This document shows, one piece after another, positions 43,960-53,432 of a stretch of DNA of 64,000 bases. The position numbers and the translations under genes were made by a program. Positions within the stretch are counted from its first letter, which is position 1; the number at the start of each line of letters is the position of its first letter. Under the pieces are notes generated by a model. It was not told the origin of the DNA. It saw nothing but the letters and a program-made list of their open reading frames with translations, and ran no database searches. Where the stretch lies: contig CAZCZU010000001.1 in assembly GCA_964503475.1 (NCBI GenBank), positions 62,001 to 126,000 on the forward strand, given 5' to 3'. The DNA comes from CAZCZU01 sp964503475 (lineage in GTDB: Bacteria; Pseudomonadota; Zetaproteobacteria; Mariprofundales; Mariprofundaceae).

Positions 43960-45288
43960 ATGACGACCCATCCATCGCGCAAGACGATTGTTGCCATTGC
44001 CACCCCGGCTGGTCGGGGTGGCATCGGCATTATCCGTATCTCAGGGCCGGATGCCTTCGCTGTTACGATGCGTCTCTGCCGCAGGGATTCCGCTTTTAAA
44101 CCTCGCCATGCCCATCTTGCAAGCTGGCACGACGATGATGACGAAATTATCGATTCCGGCCTGACCATCTGTTTTCCCGCTCCGAACTCCTACACCGGCG
44201 AGGACGTGGTTGAGCTGCAGGGGCATGGTAGTCCGGTCATTATGCGCTCACTGTTCCATCGGTTGCTGGCTTTCGGCTGTGTCGCTGCCGAGCCGGGCGA
44301 GTTCACACGCAGGGCTGTCGAGAATGGACGTATGGACCTGTCGCAGGCCGAAGCGGTAGTTGCCTCGATCGACGCTGCAACCGAACGGGCAGCCCGCCAG
44401 GCCCAGCGTCACCTGGCTGGTGCCTTTGGTCAGCGTATCGAAGTCCTGATGGATCAGCTAACCAACCAGATGGCGCATGTCGAGGCATGTCTCGATTTCC
44501 CGGAAGAGGAGATTCCTGCCATGCATCTGGATGCCTTGCGCAGTGATCTGCATACTCTGCTGATTGAGCCGATGCAGCGACTGATCGCTTCGGCAGATTT
44601 TGGCGAGCGTCTTTTTGAAGGCGCTTCGGTTGCCATTATCGGCGCGCCTAATGTCGGCAAATCGAGTCTCTTAAACAGGCTCGCCGGTCGGGAGAGGGCC
44701 ATTGTCAGTGATGTGGCCGGAACGACGCGCGATACGCTGGAGATCGATTTCGATATTCACGGTATTCCGGTTCGTCTGGTCGATACGGCGGGCATCCGCG
44801 ACAGTAGCGATGCGATCGAACAGGAGGGGGTGCGCAGGGCTCGTCATTCGGCATCCGAGGCGGATGTTGTGATCTTTGTGGCCGACGCCACGCGTCCCGA
44901 GAGCTGGAAGATCGATCATCCCTACCATCTGGCAGTCATGAATAAATCTGACCTGGCAGGCGAGGCCTGTGCTGAAGGTTTTATCCCCGTGTCGGTAAAG
45001 CGTGGTGATGGTATCGAGAGCTTTATCCAGAGGCTTGCCGATCTTCTCGGTGATGAGGCGGCCAGTGATGAGGGGCTGTATGTCACCAGTGAACGTCATC
45101 GTCTGGCGCTGGAGGTATCATTGCAGGCGGTGAAGCAAGCCGCCTCGATGCTTGATGACGAGTCGCTCTTTGATCTGGCCGCCCTGGAGCTGCGCTGTGC
45201 CTGGAGTTCCCTGGGAGAGATTCTCGGCATTGGTGATGTCGAATACATCCTGGACCGGGTCTTTTCCAGTTTTTGTATCGGTAAATGA
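43960..45288 (+). CDS. mnmE: tRNA modification GTPase MnmE
   Basis: 442 residues. THF-binding N-domain with TPAGRGGIGIIRISG; Ras-like G domain with G1 GAPNVGKSS (about 228-236), G3 DTAG and G4 NKSD; C-terminal CIGK with the essential Cys. With MnmG it makes the cmnm5 group on U34 of tRNAs. Partner mnmG follows after the inserted prk gene. Confidence 0.97.
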   Translation: MTTHPSRKTIVAIATPAGRGGIGIIRISGPDAFAVTMRLCRRDSAFKPRHAHLASWHDDDDEIIDSGLTICFPAPNSYTGEDVVELQGHGSPVIMRSLFHRLLAFGCVAAEPGEFTRRAVENGRMDLSQAEAVVASIDAATERAARQAQRHLAGAFGQRIEVLMDQLTNQMAHVEACLDFPEEEIPAMHLDALRSDLHTLLIEPMQRLIASADFGERLFEGASVAIIGAPNVGKSSLLNRLAGRERAIVSDVAGTTRDTLEIDFDIHGIPVRLVDTAGIRDSSDAIEQEGVRRARHSASEADVVIFVADATRPESWKIDHPYHLAVMNKSDLAGEACAEGFIPVSVKRGDGIESFIQRLADLLGDEAASDEGLYVTSERHRLALEVSLQAVKQAASMLDDESLFDLAALELRCAWSSLGEILGIGDVEYILDRVFSSFCIGK

Positions 45289-45318
45289 GCCGGTTTTATA
45301 CCCATGCAAGGCTTTTCC

Positions 45319-45348
45319 TTGAAAGAACAGGGGTAGGACCGTCATAAT
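45319..45348 (+). promoter_or_regulatory. Candidate promoter of prk
   Basis: TTGAAA, an 18-bp spacer and CATAAT lie in the mnmE-prk gap, about 88 bp before the prk start. With a terminator after prk, it suggests an independent transcription unit inside the origin cluster. Confidence 0.5.
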
Positions 45349-45436
45349 GCCCGACTAATCCAGTATTTGGTTTGAAATCGGGGTGCAGCTCAGTGTTGTC
45401 CCCCTGTTATTTATCTCAAATTTTTTTGGGGGACTT

Positions 45437-46300
45437 ATGTCTGTTAAGCATCCTGTCATTTCCGTTACCGGCTCGTCCGGTGCCGGTACCAGTACCGCCA
45501 AGGTGGCCCTGGAACACATCTTCCGTCGCGAGAGCGTTACGCCGGCAATCGTCGAGGGCGACTGTTTTCACCGTTTCGATCGCTACGAATTTCGTCAGAA
45601 GGCCAAGGAGTATGCCGATGCTGGCAAGCGCCTGAGTCATTTCTCCGACGAGGCCAACCTGTTCGACAAGATCGCGGAGTTGTTCAAGTCGTACGGTGAG
45701 TCGGGTAAGGGCCTGGCCCGTACCTACGTTCACGATGATAAAGAGGCCGAGCTTTACGGCGTTGAGCCGGGCAAGTTTACCGACTGGCGCGAGATTGGTG
45801 ATGGTTCCGACCTGCTCTTTTACGAAGGTCTGCACGGTGGTGTCGAAGAGGTGCGTCCGTTTGCCGACCTGATGATGGGTATTGTGCCGGTGGTAAACCT
45901 GGAGTGGATTCAGAAGATCCATCGCGATACCGCCATGCGCGGTTACTCCACCGAGGCTGTGGTTGATAACATCCTTCAGCGCATGCACGACTACGTGCAC
46001 TTTATTACGCCGCAGTTCACCTATACGGATATCAACTTCCAGCGCGTACCGTTGGTCGATACCTCCAATCCGTTCATTGCCCGCGATGTCCCGACTCCGG
46101 ACGAGAGCCTGATGGTGATCCGTATCCGTAAGCCGGAGAAGTGGGGGGTCGATTTCCCGTGGCTGCTCTCCATGCTGAGCGGTTCTTTCATGTCCCGCCG
46201 CAACACCATTGTGGTACCGTCGAGCAAGATGATCCTGGCCATGGAGTTGATCCTGACGCCGATCATCCACGACATGATCGAGAAGAAGCGCAAGGGCTGA
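45437..46300 (+). CDS. prk: Phosphoribulokinase
   Basis: 287 residues, the length of the octameric proteobacterial type. P-loop GSSGAGTSTAK (about 11-21), GDCFHRFDRYEF, YVHDDKEAE, FYEGLHGGV and NLEWIQKIHRD closely follow the Rhodobacter-type enzyme. It makes ribulose 1,5-bisphosphate, the CO2 acceptor for RuBisCO, so it marks a Calvin cycle. GGGGGA lies just before the ATG; an 18-codon longer frame is less likely. No other Calvin-cycle gene is in the window. The gene has its own promoter-like site and terminator. Confidence 0.95.
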   Translation: MSVKHPVISVTGSSGAGTSTAKVALEHIFRRESVTPAIVEGDCFHRFDRYEFRQKAKEYADAGKRLSHFSDEANLFDKIAELFKSYGESGKGLARTYVHDDKEAELYGVEPGKFTDWREIGDGSDLLFYEGLHGGVEEVRPFADLMMGIVPVVNLEWIQKIHRDTAMRGYSTEAVVDNILQRMHDYVHFITPQFTYTDINFQRVPLVDTSNPFIARDVPTPDESLMVIRIRKPEKWGVDFPWLLSMLSGSFMSRRNTIVVPSSKMILAMELILTPIIHDMIEKKRKG

Positions 46301-46317
46301 TTGTCCGCTTGCTGTCT

Positions 46318-46344
46318 AAAGGGAGGCTTCGGCCTCCCTTTTTT
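46318..46344 (+). terminator. Terminator after prk
   Basis: AAAGGGAGGC-TTCG-GCCTCCC followed by T6. It has a perfect stem with a UUCG tetraloop. Confidence 0.9.
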
Positions 46345-46482
46345 GTGCCCGGTCCCAAGATGTTCTTGTTTTGATGTCTCCGCAGTCCATATGTGGTGGT
46401 TTGGTTGTGGCGCTGCTGCCGGCCTCTGGATTTCATGTTGGTGGCGGGTAATCTCTCTCTTCTCATGCAAAACGATGCCAAA

Positions 46483-48354
46483 ATGTTTCACGTGAAACAC
46501 CCCGATGGACCGGTTGATGTGCTGGTGGTTGGAGCGGGTCATGCCGGTTGCGAGGCTGCATTGGCTGCGGCGCGTCGTGGCGCGCGCGTGCGCCTCATTA
46601 CCCAGAATCTGGATACGATTGCCAAGATGTCCTGTAACCCCGCGATCGGCGGCATCGGCAAAGGTCATCTGGTGCGCGAAGTGGATGCCCTTGGGGGGGC
46701 TATGGGAGTGGTGGCGGATCGTTCTGCCCTGCAATACCGGGTGCTTAATCGTCGCAAGGGGCCGGCTGTCAGGGCGACGCGTGCCCAGTGTGATCATCGA
46801 CTGTACCACATGGCAATGCGCCAGCTGCTCGATGAAGAGGCTAACCTGACTCTGCATCAGGGCAGTATCAGTACCCTGTTGTTCGAAGGTGACCAGGTCA
46901 TAGGTGTCGTGGACGAGCTCGCGGTTGCGCATCATGCGGGAGCAGTTGTGCTGACAACCGGCACGTTCCTGGGTGGTCTGATCCATGTGGGTGAGCGGCA
47001 GATTCCGGCCGGAAGAGCAGGGGATGCTCCTATCCAGGGCCTGACAGATGAGTTATACCGCAGGGAACTTCGGCTTGGCCGCCTGAAGACCGGCACGCCC
47101 CCTCGGCTGGACCGACGATCGATCGACTGGGATGCACTCGAGTCCCAGCCGGGCGAGACCGGGGCACTACCGTTCTCGCTGCTGCATGAGCAGGTGGAAC
47201 AGGACCAGGTCGATTGTGCGATCACGCGCACAACCACACGTACGCATGACATTATCCGCGACAATCTTGAACGTTCGCCGATCTATTCGGGCCAGATCGA
47301 CAGCCGTGGCCCCCGTTACTGCCCGAGTATCGAGGATAAAATCGTACGATTCGCCGACAAGGAGAGTCACCAGATTTTCCTGGAGCCGCAAGGCCGTGAC
47401 TATGCAGAGATCTATCCAAATGGAATCTCGACCTCATTGCCCATCGATGTGCAATGGGCCTTTGTCCGTTCAATTATCGGCCTTGAGAGGGCAGATATTA
47501 TCCGGCCTGGCTACGCGATCGAGTATGATTATGTCGATCCAACGGAGCTTAAGCCGACACTGGAGTGCAAGCGGGTGTCCGGGTTGTTCCACGCGGGGCA
47601 GGTAAATGGTACGACCGGCTATGAGGAAGCTGCAGCTCAGGGTCTGATTGCGGGGATTAATGCCGCTGCCCTGGCTTGCGGCGTCGATAGCTGGGTGCCG
47701 GATCGTTCTCAGGCCTATATCGGTGTCATGATCGATGACCTGGTGACCAAAGGGGTCAGCGAACCGTACCGTATGTTCACCTCCAGGGCGGAGTTCCGGC
47801 TGCAGTTGAGAGAGGATAATGCAGATCTTCGCCTGGCTGATGATGCAATTCGTCTGGGGTTGTATAGCGAGACACGCCGGAATGCCGCTGAGGCACGTGC
47901 CATGCGCCTTGATAGCCAGGTGCATCAGATGCGCAATACCTTTATCGGCAGCGGACGCGAATGGAAGCAGCGCCTGATTGCCCTGGGGCTTCCGCCCATT
48001 GATCATGGTGTGCCTCTCTCTTCCTATTGTCATCGTCGCGATGTCGACATGGATCTGGCTGTTCGCCTGCTGGATGGTTACGAGGAGCTACCGGAGCAGG
48101 ACAGGGCGTCACTGAAGGCCATTATTCACTATGAGGGCTATCTCGATAAACAGCAGGATGAAATCGAGCGTTTCCGCCAGCTTGAATCGCGCCGTATTCC
48201 GGATGAAATTGATTACGACGGCGTTCAGGGCATGAGTATCGAGTGCCGTCAGAAACTGAAACAGGCACGACCGGCCACGCTCGGTCAGGCAGCTCGCATA
48301 TCCGGAGTGACACCGGCAGCCCTGACGAGCCTGATGATTCACCTGCACAAATGA
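46483..48354 (+). CDS. mnmG: tRNA uridine-5-carboxymethylaminomethyl modification enzyme MnmG
   Basis: 623 residues. FAD motif VGAGHAGCEAALAAARRG (about 14-31), MSCNPAIGGIGKGH, a GTFLGGLIHVG segment and the C-terminal helical domain that binds MnmE and tRNA. The start MFHVKH is encoded by the parS site itself; earlier in-frame ATGs exist but give non-family residues. A clear Shine-Dalgarno is missing, perhaps because of the overlap. The end overlaps rsmG by 4 bp. Confidence 0.95.
   Translation: MFHVKHPDGPVDVLVVGAGHAGCEAALAAARRGARVRLITQNLDTIAKMSCNPAIGGIGKGHLVREVDALGGAMGVVADRSALQYRVLNRRKGPAVRATRAQCDHRLYHMAMRQLLDEEANLTLHQGSISTLLFEGDQVIGVVDELAVAHHAGAVVLTTGTFLGGLIHVGERQIPAGRAGDAPIQGLTDELYRRELRLGRLKTGTPPRLDRRSIDWDALESQPGETGALPFSLLHEQVEQDQVDCAITRTTTRTHDIIRDNLERSPIYSGQIDSRGPRYCPSIEDKIVRFADKESHQIFLEPQGRDYAEIYPNGISTSLPIDVQWAFVRSIIGLERADIIRPGYAIEYDYVDPTELKPTLECKRVSGLFHAGQVNGTTGYEEAAAQGLIAGINAAALACGVDSWVPDRSQAYIGVMIDDLVTKGVSEPYRMFTSRAEFRLQLREDNADLRLADDAIRLGLYSETRRNAAEARAMRLDSQVHQMRNTFIGSGREWKQRLIALGLPPIDHGVPLSSYCHRRDVDMDLAVRLLDGYEELPEQDRASLKAIIHYEGYLDKQQDEIERFRQLESRRIPDEIDYDGVQGMSIECRQKLKQARPATLGQAARISGVTPAALTSLMIHLHK
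46484..46499. promoter_or_regulatory. parS: parS centromere site 1
   Basis: TGTTTCACGTGAAACA is a perfect 16-bp palindrome identical to the widely conserved ParB recognition sequence. It begins one base into the mnmG coding region. It nucleates ParB near oriC for chromosome segregation. Confidence 0.95.
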
Positions 48355-48908
48355 ACGAGTTGAATATGGAAATGCAGCTTGAGTATGCGCGCGAAGTGTT
48401 GCGCTTTCGAAAGGCTCTCAACCTGACATCGATATCGGATGAGCAGGTCTTTATGACCCGATTCGTACTTCCATCTGTGGCTCTGGTTGAGTGGATGCCA
48501 CAGAAGGGGAGGTTGCTTGATGTGGGCAGCGGCATGGGGGTCCCGGGTATTCCGTTGCTGATCGCCAGGCCCTCCCTGCATGGGGTGCTTGTGGAACGCC
48601 GCAAGAAGAGGGCTGAGTTTCTGCGTCACGTGGTGCGTAAACTTGGCCTGTCTGCCGAGGTGCACGATGCCGATATAAATGATCTTCCTGATCTGGGCGT
48701 CGATATTGTGGTGGCGCGAGCCGTAACACGAGCCGATGACCTTCTGGCCATGTGCAGGCGACATACCTGTGTCGGAGGAACGGCGGTGCTGCCCGTTCCA
48801 CGTGATTCGGTGTCGGCGATTACAGAGGGATGGCACCTGGAGAGCGAGAGTCATGTCGATGCAGTGGAGGCCCAGGCTGTTCACTGTTATCGTCGGGATG
48901 AGAGATGA
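48351..48908 (+). CDS. rsmG: 16S rRNA (guanine527-N7) methyltransferase RsmG
   Basis: 185 residues, a little shorter than E. coli. SAM-binding motif LLDVGSGMGVPGIPL and the RFRKALNLTSI start are typical. It makes m7G527 in 16S rRNA. The ATG overlaps the mnmG stop; a longer frame upstream runs inside mnmG. It precedes parA. Confidence 0.9.
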   Translation: MNELNMEMQLEYAREVLRFRKALNLTSISDEQVFMTRFVLPSVALVEWMPQKGRLLDVGSGMGVPGIPLLIARPSLHGVLVERRKKRAEFLRHVVRKLGLSAEVHDADINDLPDLGVDIVVARAVTRADDLLAMCRRHTCVGGTAVLPVPRDSVSAITEGWHLESESHVDAVEAQAVHCYRRDER

Positions 48909-48913
48909 GGGGG

Positions 48914-48929
48914 TGTTTCACGTGAAACA
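48914..48929. promoter_or_regulatory. parS: parS centromere site 2
   Basis: Second perfect TGTTTCACGTGAAACA, 5 bp after the rsmG stop and 7 bp before the chosen parA start. ParB bound here could also repress parAB. A weak look-alike (GTTCCACGTGATTC) at about 48,795 is not counted. Confidence 0.95.
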
Positions 48930-48936
48930 TGATCAA

Positions 48937-49719
48937 ATGGGAGGGCCGGTCATTGCGATCGCCAACCAGAAGGGTGGCGTAGGCAAGACGACAACGAGCA
49001 TCAATCTGGCGGCATCGCTGGCAGCCCTGGACAAACGTGTGCTGCTTCTCGACCTGGACCCGCAAGGCAACACCACATCGGGCCTGGGTATCGACAAACA
49101 ACAGGTCGAGAAGGGCATGTACAATGTCCTGATGGGTGAGTGCAGCCTGCTTGAAAGCATCATCGAAACAGGCTGCGAAGGCCTGGATATCGTACCGGCC
49201 AGCATGGATCTGGCGGGAGCGGAGGTGGAGCTGGTCGATATCGAGGCACGCGAGCAGAAACTGCAGCGGGCCTTTGGCGAATACGATGGTGAAAGCTACG
49301 ATTACATATTTATCGATTGTCCGCCGGCACTGAACCTGCTGACGCTGAATGCGCTGACTGCATCGGACAGGGTGCTTATTACATTGCAGACAGAGTTCTA
49401 TGCGATGGAGGGTCTGACCCAGCTGATCGAAACGATTCGGCGTGTACGGGGGGCACTCAATGGCCAGCTGACGATGGACGGTATTCTCCTGACCATGGTC
49501 GATCGAAGAAACAACCTTGCCCAGCAGGTCGAGGAAGAGGTGCGCGAATATTTCGGCAGCCAGGTCTACGACCATGTCATTCCGCGCAATGTGCGCCTGT
49601 CGGAGGCACCGAGTTTCGGTGTGCCCGTCATTCATCATGACCTGCGCTCCAGTGGCGCCCAGGCCTACCTGCAGGTGGCCCAGGAATTGATTCAGCGCGA
49701 AGCAGCACTAGGGGGATAA
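48937..49719 (+). CDS. parA: Chromosome partitioning ATPase ParA
   Basis: 260 residues. Deviant Walker A KGGVGKTTT (about 11-19), Walker A' in LLDLDPQGN, and FIDCPPALNLL. It forms ATP-dependent dimers on DNA that pull ParB-parS complexes. The ATG just after parS gives the normal N-terminus (MGGPVIAIANQ). In-frame GTG and ATG codons at 48,913 and 48,898, across parS, are possible alternatives. No good ribosome site decides this. Confidence 0.94.
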   Translation: MGGPVIAIANQKGGVGKTTTSINLAASLAALDKRVLLLDLDPQGNTTSGLGIDKQQVEKGMYNVLMGECSLLESIIETGCEGLDIVPASMDLAGAEVELVDIEAREQKLQRAFGEYDGESYDYIFIDCPPALNLLTLNALTASDRVLITLQTEFYAMEGLTQLIETIRRVRGALNGQLTMDGILLTMVDRRNNLAQQVEEEVREYFGSQVYDHVIPRNVRLSEAPSFGVPVIHHDLRSSGAQAYLQVAQELIQREAALGG

Positions 49720-49725
49720 ACAGAG

Positions 49726-50586
49726 ATGAAACAACCGGTAAAGAAACGGAGACTGGGCCGCGGCCTCGATTCGCTGCTGGCGGATAAGCCGACCCAGGAG
49801 GTGATTAATCAGGCGAGCCAGATCGCCATCTCCAAAATCCGGCCGAACCGTTATCAGCCCCGCAGCCATTTTGATGAGAATGAGCTGAAGGCACTGACCG
49901 ATTCGATTCGCAAGGAAGGCGTGCTGATGCCGATCCTGCTGCGTACAGCCGGAGATGGCTACGAGCTGATCGCAGGCGAACGGCGCTGGCGTGCCTCGCA
50001 GGCCGCCGGTTTGACCGAAATCCCGGCCGTGGTGCGGGATGTCGACGATGAGCAGGCGCTTGAACTGGCCATTATCGAAAACGAACAACGTGATGACCTC
50101 ACCTCAATCGAATCCGCTCGGGCTTACCAGCGCCTGATGGATGAATTTGGCCACACCCAGCAACGCGTGGCCGAGAGCATCGGCGTATCCCGCGTGCATG
50201 TCAGCAATACCATTCGCCTGCTGCAGCTTCCCGTATCGATCCAGCGAATGATCGAGGACCGCGAACTGGACATGGGGCACGCCCGTCCGCTGGTCGGCTT
50301 GCCGGCAAGCAAGGCGGAGAAGCTGGCACGCGATTGCATCGCCCAGGACTGGAGTGCGCGCCAGATGGAAAAGGAGGCCAAACGTGCGTCCCAGGAGGGA
50401 GAGGGTAAGCAGGCCGCCAAAAGCATCGATGCGGATGTGGCCGCCCTGCAGGACGAACTGACGCGAAAACTGGGCCTGCATGTGGTTCTGAACTGCAAGA
50501 GGAATGGCTCGGGAGAGCTCAGGATTGCCTATACACGCCCCGAGGAGCTGGATGGCGTGCTGCAACGCCTGCGAAGCAAGCTGTGA
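49726..50586 (+). CDS. parB: Chromosome partitioning protein ParB
   Basis: 286 residues. Starts KKRRLGRGLDSLL, the ParA-stimulating peptide type. The CTP-binding core has RPNRYQPRSHFDE and AGERRWRASQAAG, followed by a helix-turn-helix (QQRVAESIGVSRVHVSNTIRLL) and a C-terminal dimer domain. It binds the two parS sites and spreads as CTP-driven clamps. It is 6 bp after parA and overlaps mtnA by 4 bp. Confidence 0.96.
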   Translation: MKQPVKKRRLGRGLDSLLADKPTQEVINQASQIAISKIRPNRYQPRSHFDENELKALTDSIRKEGVLMPILLRTAGDGYELIAGERRWRASQAAGLTEIPAVVRDVDDEQALELAIIENEQRDDLTSIESARAYQRLMDEFGHTQQRVAESIGVSRVHVSNTIRLLQLPVSIQRMIEDRELDMGHARPLVGLPASKAEKLARDCIAQDWSARQMEKEAKRASQEGEGKQAAKSIDADVAALQDELTRKLGLHVVLNCKRNGSGELRIAYTRPEELDGVLQRLRSKL

Positions 50587-51602
50587 GGATTAACGGCACC
50601 CATTATCAGGCTGTCCATTGGCAGGGGGGTGACGATGGCGAGGTGGCCTGGATCGACCAGTGCTTGCTGCCGCATCGCTTTGATATGCGCAGCAGCCGTG
50701 ATCCGGAAGCGGTGGCGTGTGCGATCGAAACGATGGAGGTGCGCGGGGCTCCGAGTATCGGCGCCTTTGCCGCTTTGGGGCTGGCCCTGGCATACGTGAC
50801 CGATGCAATGCGGTTTGACAGTTACTGGCTGCCACGCTTCCGACGCACGCGCCCGACAGCCGTGAACCTCTTTCATGCCTGCGATGCCATGCAGCAAACG
50901 GCAGAGGAGGGTGCAACAGCATCACAGATGGTGGAAGCGGCTGTGGCATATACCGAAGCGGAGGTGCACCGGAACCGCGCCATGGGCCGGCATCTGGCAG
51001 AGAAGCTGGCGGTCGGAGAGCGAAGAATCCTGACCCACTGCAATGCGGGCTGGCTTGCTGCAGTCGACTGGGGAACAGCCCTATCGGGTATCTATGAACT
51101 GGCCAGGCAGGGTGAAACACCGCGAGTACTGGCCGATGAGACTCGCCCGCGGCTGCAGGGAGCACGCCTTACCGCGTGGGAACTGCAGCAGGAGGGCATT
51201 GATTGCCGCATTCAGTCCGATGGCGCAGCCGCCTGGCTGATGGCACGGGGTGAGGTGGATGCCATTGTTGTGGGGGCAGATCGAATCGCCGCCAATGGCG
51301 ATGTGGCCAATAAGATCGGCACCTATATGTTGGCACTTGCAGCACAGGCTCATGATATTCCGATGTATGTGGCGGCCCCGGAAAGTACCTTCGACATGGC
51401 ATGCGCGACAGGCGCGGATATCCGTATCGAAGAGCGATCCGCGGATGAAGTTCTGAAGGTAGAAGGCGTCGACGAACAGGGAAACTTGCGTCAGGTCATG
51501 CTAACGGCGGCCGGGATTGATGCGCGAAATCCCGCATTTGACGTTACCCCGAATCGGTTGATCAGCGGCATTGTCAGTGAAAAAGGTGTATGGCGATCCT
51601 GA
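50583..51602 (+). CDS. mtnA: S-methyl-5-thioribose-1-phosphate isomerase
   Basis: 339 residues starting at GTG (50,583), whose last bases overlap the parB stop. Landmarks: VRGAPSIGAFAA, THCNAGWLA, ADETRPRLQGARLTAWEL, VVGADRIAANGDVANKIGT and TPNRLISGIV. It isomerises MTR-1-P to MTRu-1-P in methionine salvage. No other salvage gene is in the window. The 13-bp overlap with the next gene shows co-translation with parAB, though function is unrelated. Confidence 0.94.
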   Translation: MRINGTHYQAVHWQGGDDGEVAWIDQCLLPHRFDMRSSRDPEAVACAIETMEVRGAPSIGAFAALGLALAYVTDAMRFDSYWLPRFRRTRPTAVNLFHACDAMQQTAEEGATASQMVEAAVAYTEAEVHRNRAMGRHLAEKLAVGERRILTHCNAGWLAAVDWGTALSGIYELARQGETPRVLADETRPRLQGARLTAWELQQEGIDCRIQSDGAAAWLMARGEVDAIVVGADRIAANGDVANKIGTYMLALAAQAHDIPMYVAAPESTFDMACATGADIRIEERSADEVLKVEGVDEQGNLRQVMLTAAGIDARNPAFDVTPNRLISGIVSEKGVWRS

Positions 51603-52858
51603 GGGCTGTCTTACTTCTGATCGTCATGCTGGCATCGGCATGGCCTGTCTGGTCTGGAGAAATAGTAAAAAAAATTGAGATCGACGGGCTGGAGAGAACC
51701 AAGCCGCGCGTGATCTTGCGTGAACTTCCCTTTACCACCGGTAGCGAATGGAAAGAAGGCGATGCCACAGAAGGTGAGCGGCTACTGAGAAACCTGGGCC
51801 TGTTCAGCGAAGTGCGCATCATGCCCCCGGATGCGAACGGGAAGGTGAAGGTGTTTGCCAAGGAGCAATGGTCGCTGTGGTTGTTGCCGGAGGCCAGCCG
51901 CAAGGATGGCGGAGCATCGTCCGCCGGCCTGGCCCTGACCGATTACAATATGTGGGGCCTGAATCACCACCTGCGTCTGGCAAGCAGGTGGGATACGGGC
52001 AAAAACTTCACTGGCAATAATGGCAACTCCTATCAGGCATCGTACCTGTGGCGAAGGGTGGCGGATTCGAAACTGAGCCTCGACGCAAGCCTGAATACCG
52101 GCCGCAGCATTTTCGATGTGTTTCAACTGGGAAGCCTGGCCAGCAGCTATGTGCTCGAAACACGCGACTGGAGTGTTGGTGTCGGGTACGGCTTTGGCGA
52201 CGTGCCGGGTGAAGGGTGGGATGTTCGTTTCAACGTCGACAGCAGCGATAGCAATTACAAGCTGAAGGCAGGCGCATTTCAGCCGGATGTGCAGGATCGG
52301 CGACGAAACGGCATCGGCTTCCAGGCATCATTCCGACGGATCGACAACCATATTACATGGATCACCGGTACCCAGTTCAACTACAGCATCAGCTTTGCCG
52401 AAAAAATGTTCGGCTCGACCATCAATGCTGTGCGCCAAAACGCATCATGGATCAATTATATGCCGATTGGCGGTCAGAAAACGCTCAATTACCGCTTTGC
52501 AGCCGGATGGGTGGCGGGCAATGTTTTGCGTGATGGCCTGTTCGACGTCGGCAATCACAACAATATTCGCGGTTATTATCCGGGCGATGTGCAGGGCAGT
52601 GCCTACATCTACGGGACAGTAGAGAGTCGTATACCGGTCACATACGGCAGTAATCTGCAATGGGTTACTTTTGTCGACGTAGGCCAGGTCACCCGGGATG
52701 GGAAACGGGCACTGAATAAATCCGTTATAGCCGGTATCGGTACCGGAGCACGCTGGACACTGCGCTGGCTGGTCAATGGTACATTCAGCGCAGATATTGC
52801 CTATGGAACGGCCCTGCATCGCTGGAGAGTACACCTGGGCACCGGCCAGGATTTCTGA
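51590..52858 (+). CDS. Short Omp85/TamA-like outer-membrane protein with one POTRA domain
   Basis: 422 residues. Signal peptide ends about WPVWSG; one POTRA-like domain follows (VKKIEIDGLERTKPRVILREL ... NLGLFSEVRI). The rest is a beta-barrel with alternating pattern and the Omp85-type ending VDVGQVTRDG ... GTGQDF with a C-terminal Phe. It is much shorter than BamA (about 800 residues with five POTRA domains), so it is a reduced member such as those called surface antigen D15 domain proteins. Substrate is unknown. It overlaps mtnA by 13 bp. Confidence 0.75.
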   Translation: MAILRAVLLLIVMLASAWPVWSGEIVKKIEIDGLERTKPRVILRELPFTTGSEWKEGDATEGERLLRNLGLFSEVRIMPPDANGKVKVFAKEQWSLWLLPEASRKDGGASSAGLALTDYNMWGLNHHLRLASRWDTGKNFTGNNGNSYQASYLWRRVADSKLSLDASLNTGRSIFDVFQLGSLASSYVLETRDWSVGVGYGFGDVPGEGWDVRFNVDSSDSNYKLKAGAFQPDVQDRRRNGIGFQASFRRIDNHITWITGTQFNYSISFAEKMFGSTINAVRQNASWINYMPIGGQKTLNYRFAAGWVAGNVLRDGLFDVGNHNNIRGYYPGDVQGSAYIYGTVESRIPVTYGSNLQWVTFVDVGQVTRDGKRALNKSVIAGIGTGARWTLRWLVNGTFSADIAYGTALHRWRVHLGTGQDF

Positions 52859-52905
52859 ACGCAGGTGTGAATGCCGCTCAAACACAATTGTGATATTATG
52901 CGGAC

Positions 52906-53252
<347 letters not shown>

Positions 53253-53432
53253 ATTTATCCCTTTTATATTGAATAATTAGAAACATTCAAAAGCTTGAGA
53301 AAGGGTCCCGGAACCCGGGGCCTGTACATCGGAAAAAGAGAGCAATGTATCCGGGCTAAAAATTTGGTTGCATTTCTGCGATACTGCGGCCGCACACGAG
53401 CCGGATGGCTTTGATGGAAAAGGAATGGGCAA
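53253..53432. other. Gap between rnpB and aroG
   Basis: 180 bp with an AT-rich start just after rnpB and a GGGTCCCGGAACCCGGGG hairpin near 53,303. No Trp/Phe/Tyr leader peptide or clear promoter is visible, so attenuation of aroG is not supported. Confidence 0.4.

Noticed and set aside
48795..48810. Third parS-like site (GTTCCACGTGATTC)
   Set aside because: It has too many mismatches outside the CACGTG core and lies inside rsmG coding sequence.
53303..53322. Attenuator before aroG
   Set aside because: There is a hairpin but no leader peptide with aromatic codons and no T-tract.
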